From Megascapheus bottae (Eukaryota > Chordata > Mammalia > Rodentia > Geomyidae): a DNA stretch of 64,000 bases. Position 1 is the first letter of the stretch; each line of letters opens with the position of its first letter. The stretch spans positions 43,898,858 through 43,962,857 of the forward strand of contig JANJXV010000004.1 of NCBI GenBank assembly GCA_024803745.1. Direction: 5' to 3'. This document shows, one piece after another, positions 63,111-64,000 of the stretch. The notes beneath the pieces were generated by a model. It had not been told where the DNA came from, made no database searches, and saw only the letters and a program-made list of their open reading frames with translations. A program made the translations under genes and the position numbers.

Positions 63111-63385
63111 TAAGAGCTCCATCATCATGGGAATTTGTTATGGTCAGTGATCTAGATGCCGGACCTTATAAATTGCCTTATTGTTGTTTACAATTGCAGA
63201 TCTCTAATGAATCATAATCTTAAGTATTTTCATATGCTCTGACCTTTTATTCAGATTGTATTACTGTTACTATTCCAATATGAAGAGTTTAAATAAGTTT
63301 CCTCAGTCTGATAGCTAAAAGGAGTTGATGAACAACTAAGAAGAGACAAAGAATCTTGAATCAAAGTTCAAGCTCTCCTAAATTG

Positions 63386-63585
63386 ATTTTTTTTTCTTTT
63401 TCTTTTTTGCCAGTCCTAAGGCTTAAACTCGGACTGGGCACTGCCCTTGGACTTTTTGTTCAGTGTTAACACTCTGAGACTTGAGTCGCTTTTGACTTTT
63501 TCTGTTATGTAGTATTGATGAATTGATCTCAGGGCCTCGTGCATGCTAAATGAATACTCTACCATTAGGCTATGCCTCCTGCCTA
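63386..63585 (-). mobile_element. ID-dimer SINE, antisense, diverged
   Basis: GGACTGGGCACTGCCCTTGG, GACTTGAGTCGCTTTTGACT, GTATTGATGAATTGATCTCA and CTCTACCATTAGGCTATGCC in the order of a reversed dimer. Confidence 0.83.
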
Positions 63586-63589
63586 TAGT

Positions 63590-64000
63590 CATTTTTAACA
63601 CCATAGCATTAATTGGGAGAGAAACATATATGCTAGATTTTTGTGAGTAACTAAATTAAAAAGGAATATAAATAGTACCTGTAATTATATCCACTACTAA
63701 ATATTTGGCCTCTCTATAAGTTGAAGAGATGGTTCAATATGATCTAAATTTTATGTGTCATCTGATCACATATAAAATTTATTCCATGCAGGTATGATGG
63801 AAATTATGTTCCTCCACCATAGGTGTTACTAACATCCATTTACCTCACTTACTCTTCCTGGCTTTTTAGTCCTCTAAGTTAGTGAATTCATTTCTATAAA
63901 TCACAGCTGTCATGTCCTCCTTGTCCTAAAAGGATAGACTGGCTAATCATCCCTCTGAACTGAGTATATATTTTTTTTCAAGGATCTCTTTCTCATGCTC
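63590..64000. other. Intron, no recognisable feature
   Basis: AT-rich to the window end; nothing identified. Confidence 0.5.

Overview
This is mammalian genomic DNA, almost entirely intronic. Only two stretches are convincingly protein-coding, both on the minus strand. They are consecutive exons of the kainate receptor subunit GluK2 (GRIK2): 61083-61289 (69 codons, first half of the ligand-binding core, S1) and 23146-23369 (74 codons plus 2 nt, end of S1 and the M1 membrane helix). Both have consensus splice sites and join in phase 0 across a 37.7 kb intron. The gene runs right to left: 61290-64000 is the upstream intron and 1-23145 the downstream intron. Exon residues fall at the published GluK2 mature numbering (Y488, P516, A518, R523, I567, Y571), which separates GRIK2 from GRIK1 and GRIK3. 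The two M1 RNA-recoding sites (I/V and Y/C) are unedited in the DNA, as expected.

The repeats point to a rodent. Two SINE types recur: a composite with a 7SL/B1-like head and an ID-like tail (B1-dID type), and a dimer of two tRNA/ID-like units. Having both is most like Castorimorpha, probably a geomyoid rodent (kangaroo rat or pocket mouse group). The species call is inference from remembered repeat structure, not a database match.

Layout. 1-23145: AT-rich intron with scattered SINEs, a 94 bp L1 tail (7133-7226), an intact-looking ID dimer (9173-9369) and a 5'-inverted L1 (10385-11130). 23146-23369: M1 exon. 25840-33118: a full-length L1, antisense to GRIK2, with 13 bp target-site duplications, a GC-rich 5'UTR containing a 105 bp tandem repeat, broken ORF1 and ORF2, and a G-rich 3'UTR. 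33132-50660: intron with SINEs, long (TG)n tracts and an LTR (44708-45158) apparently inserted into a SINE. 50675-59338: L1-rich, including a sense-oriented 5'-truncated L1 (51936-52507) and an internally deleted L1 (57191-59338) interrupted by a younger L1. 60769-60968: an ID dimer about 115 bp from the 5' splice site of the S1 exon. 61083-61289: S1 exon. 61290-64000: upstream intron with L1 and SINE relics.

I found no new gene system, CRISPR array, tRNA/rRNA gene or operon. The points of interest are structural: where the L1 5'UTR lies relative to a coding exon, the L1 with 5'UTR joined directly to the ORF2 end, and inverted SINE pairs next to a natural RNA-editing exon.
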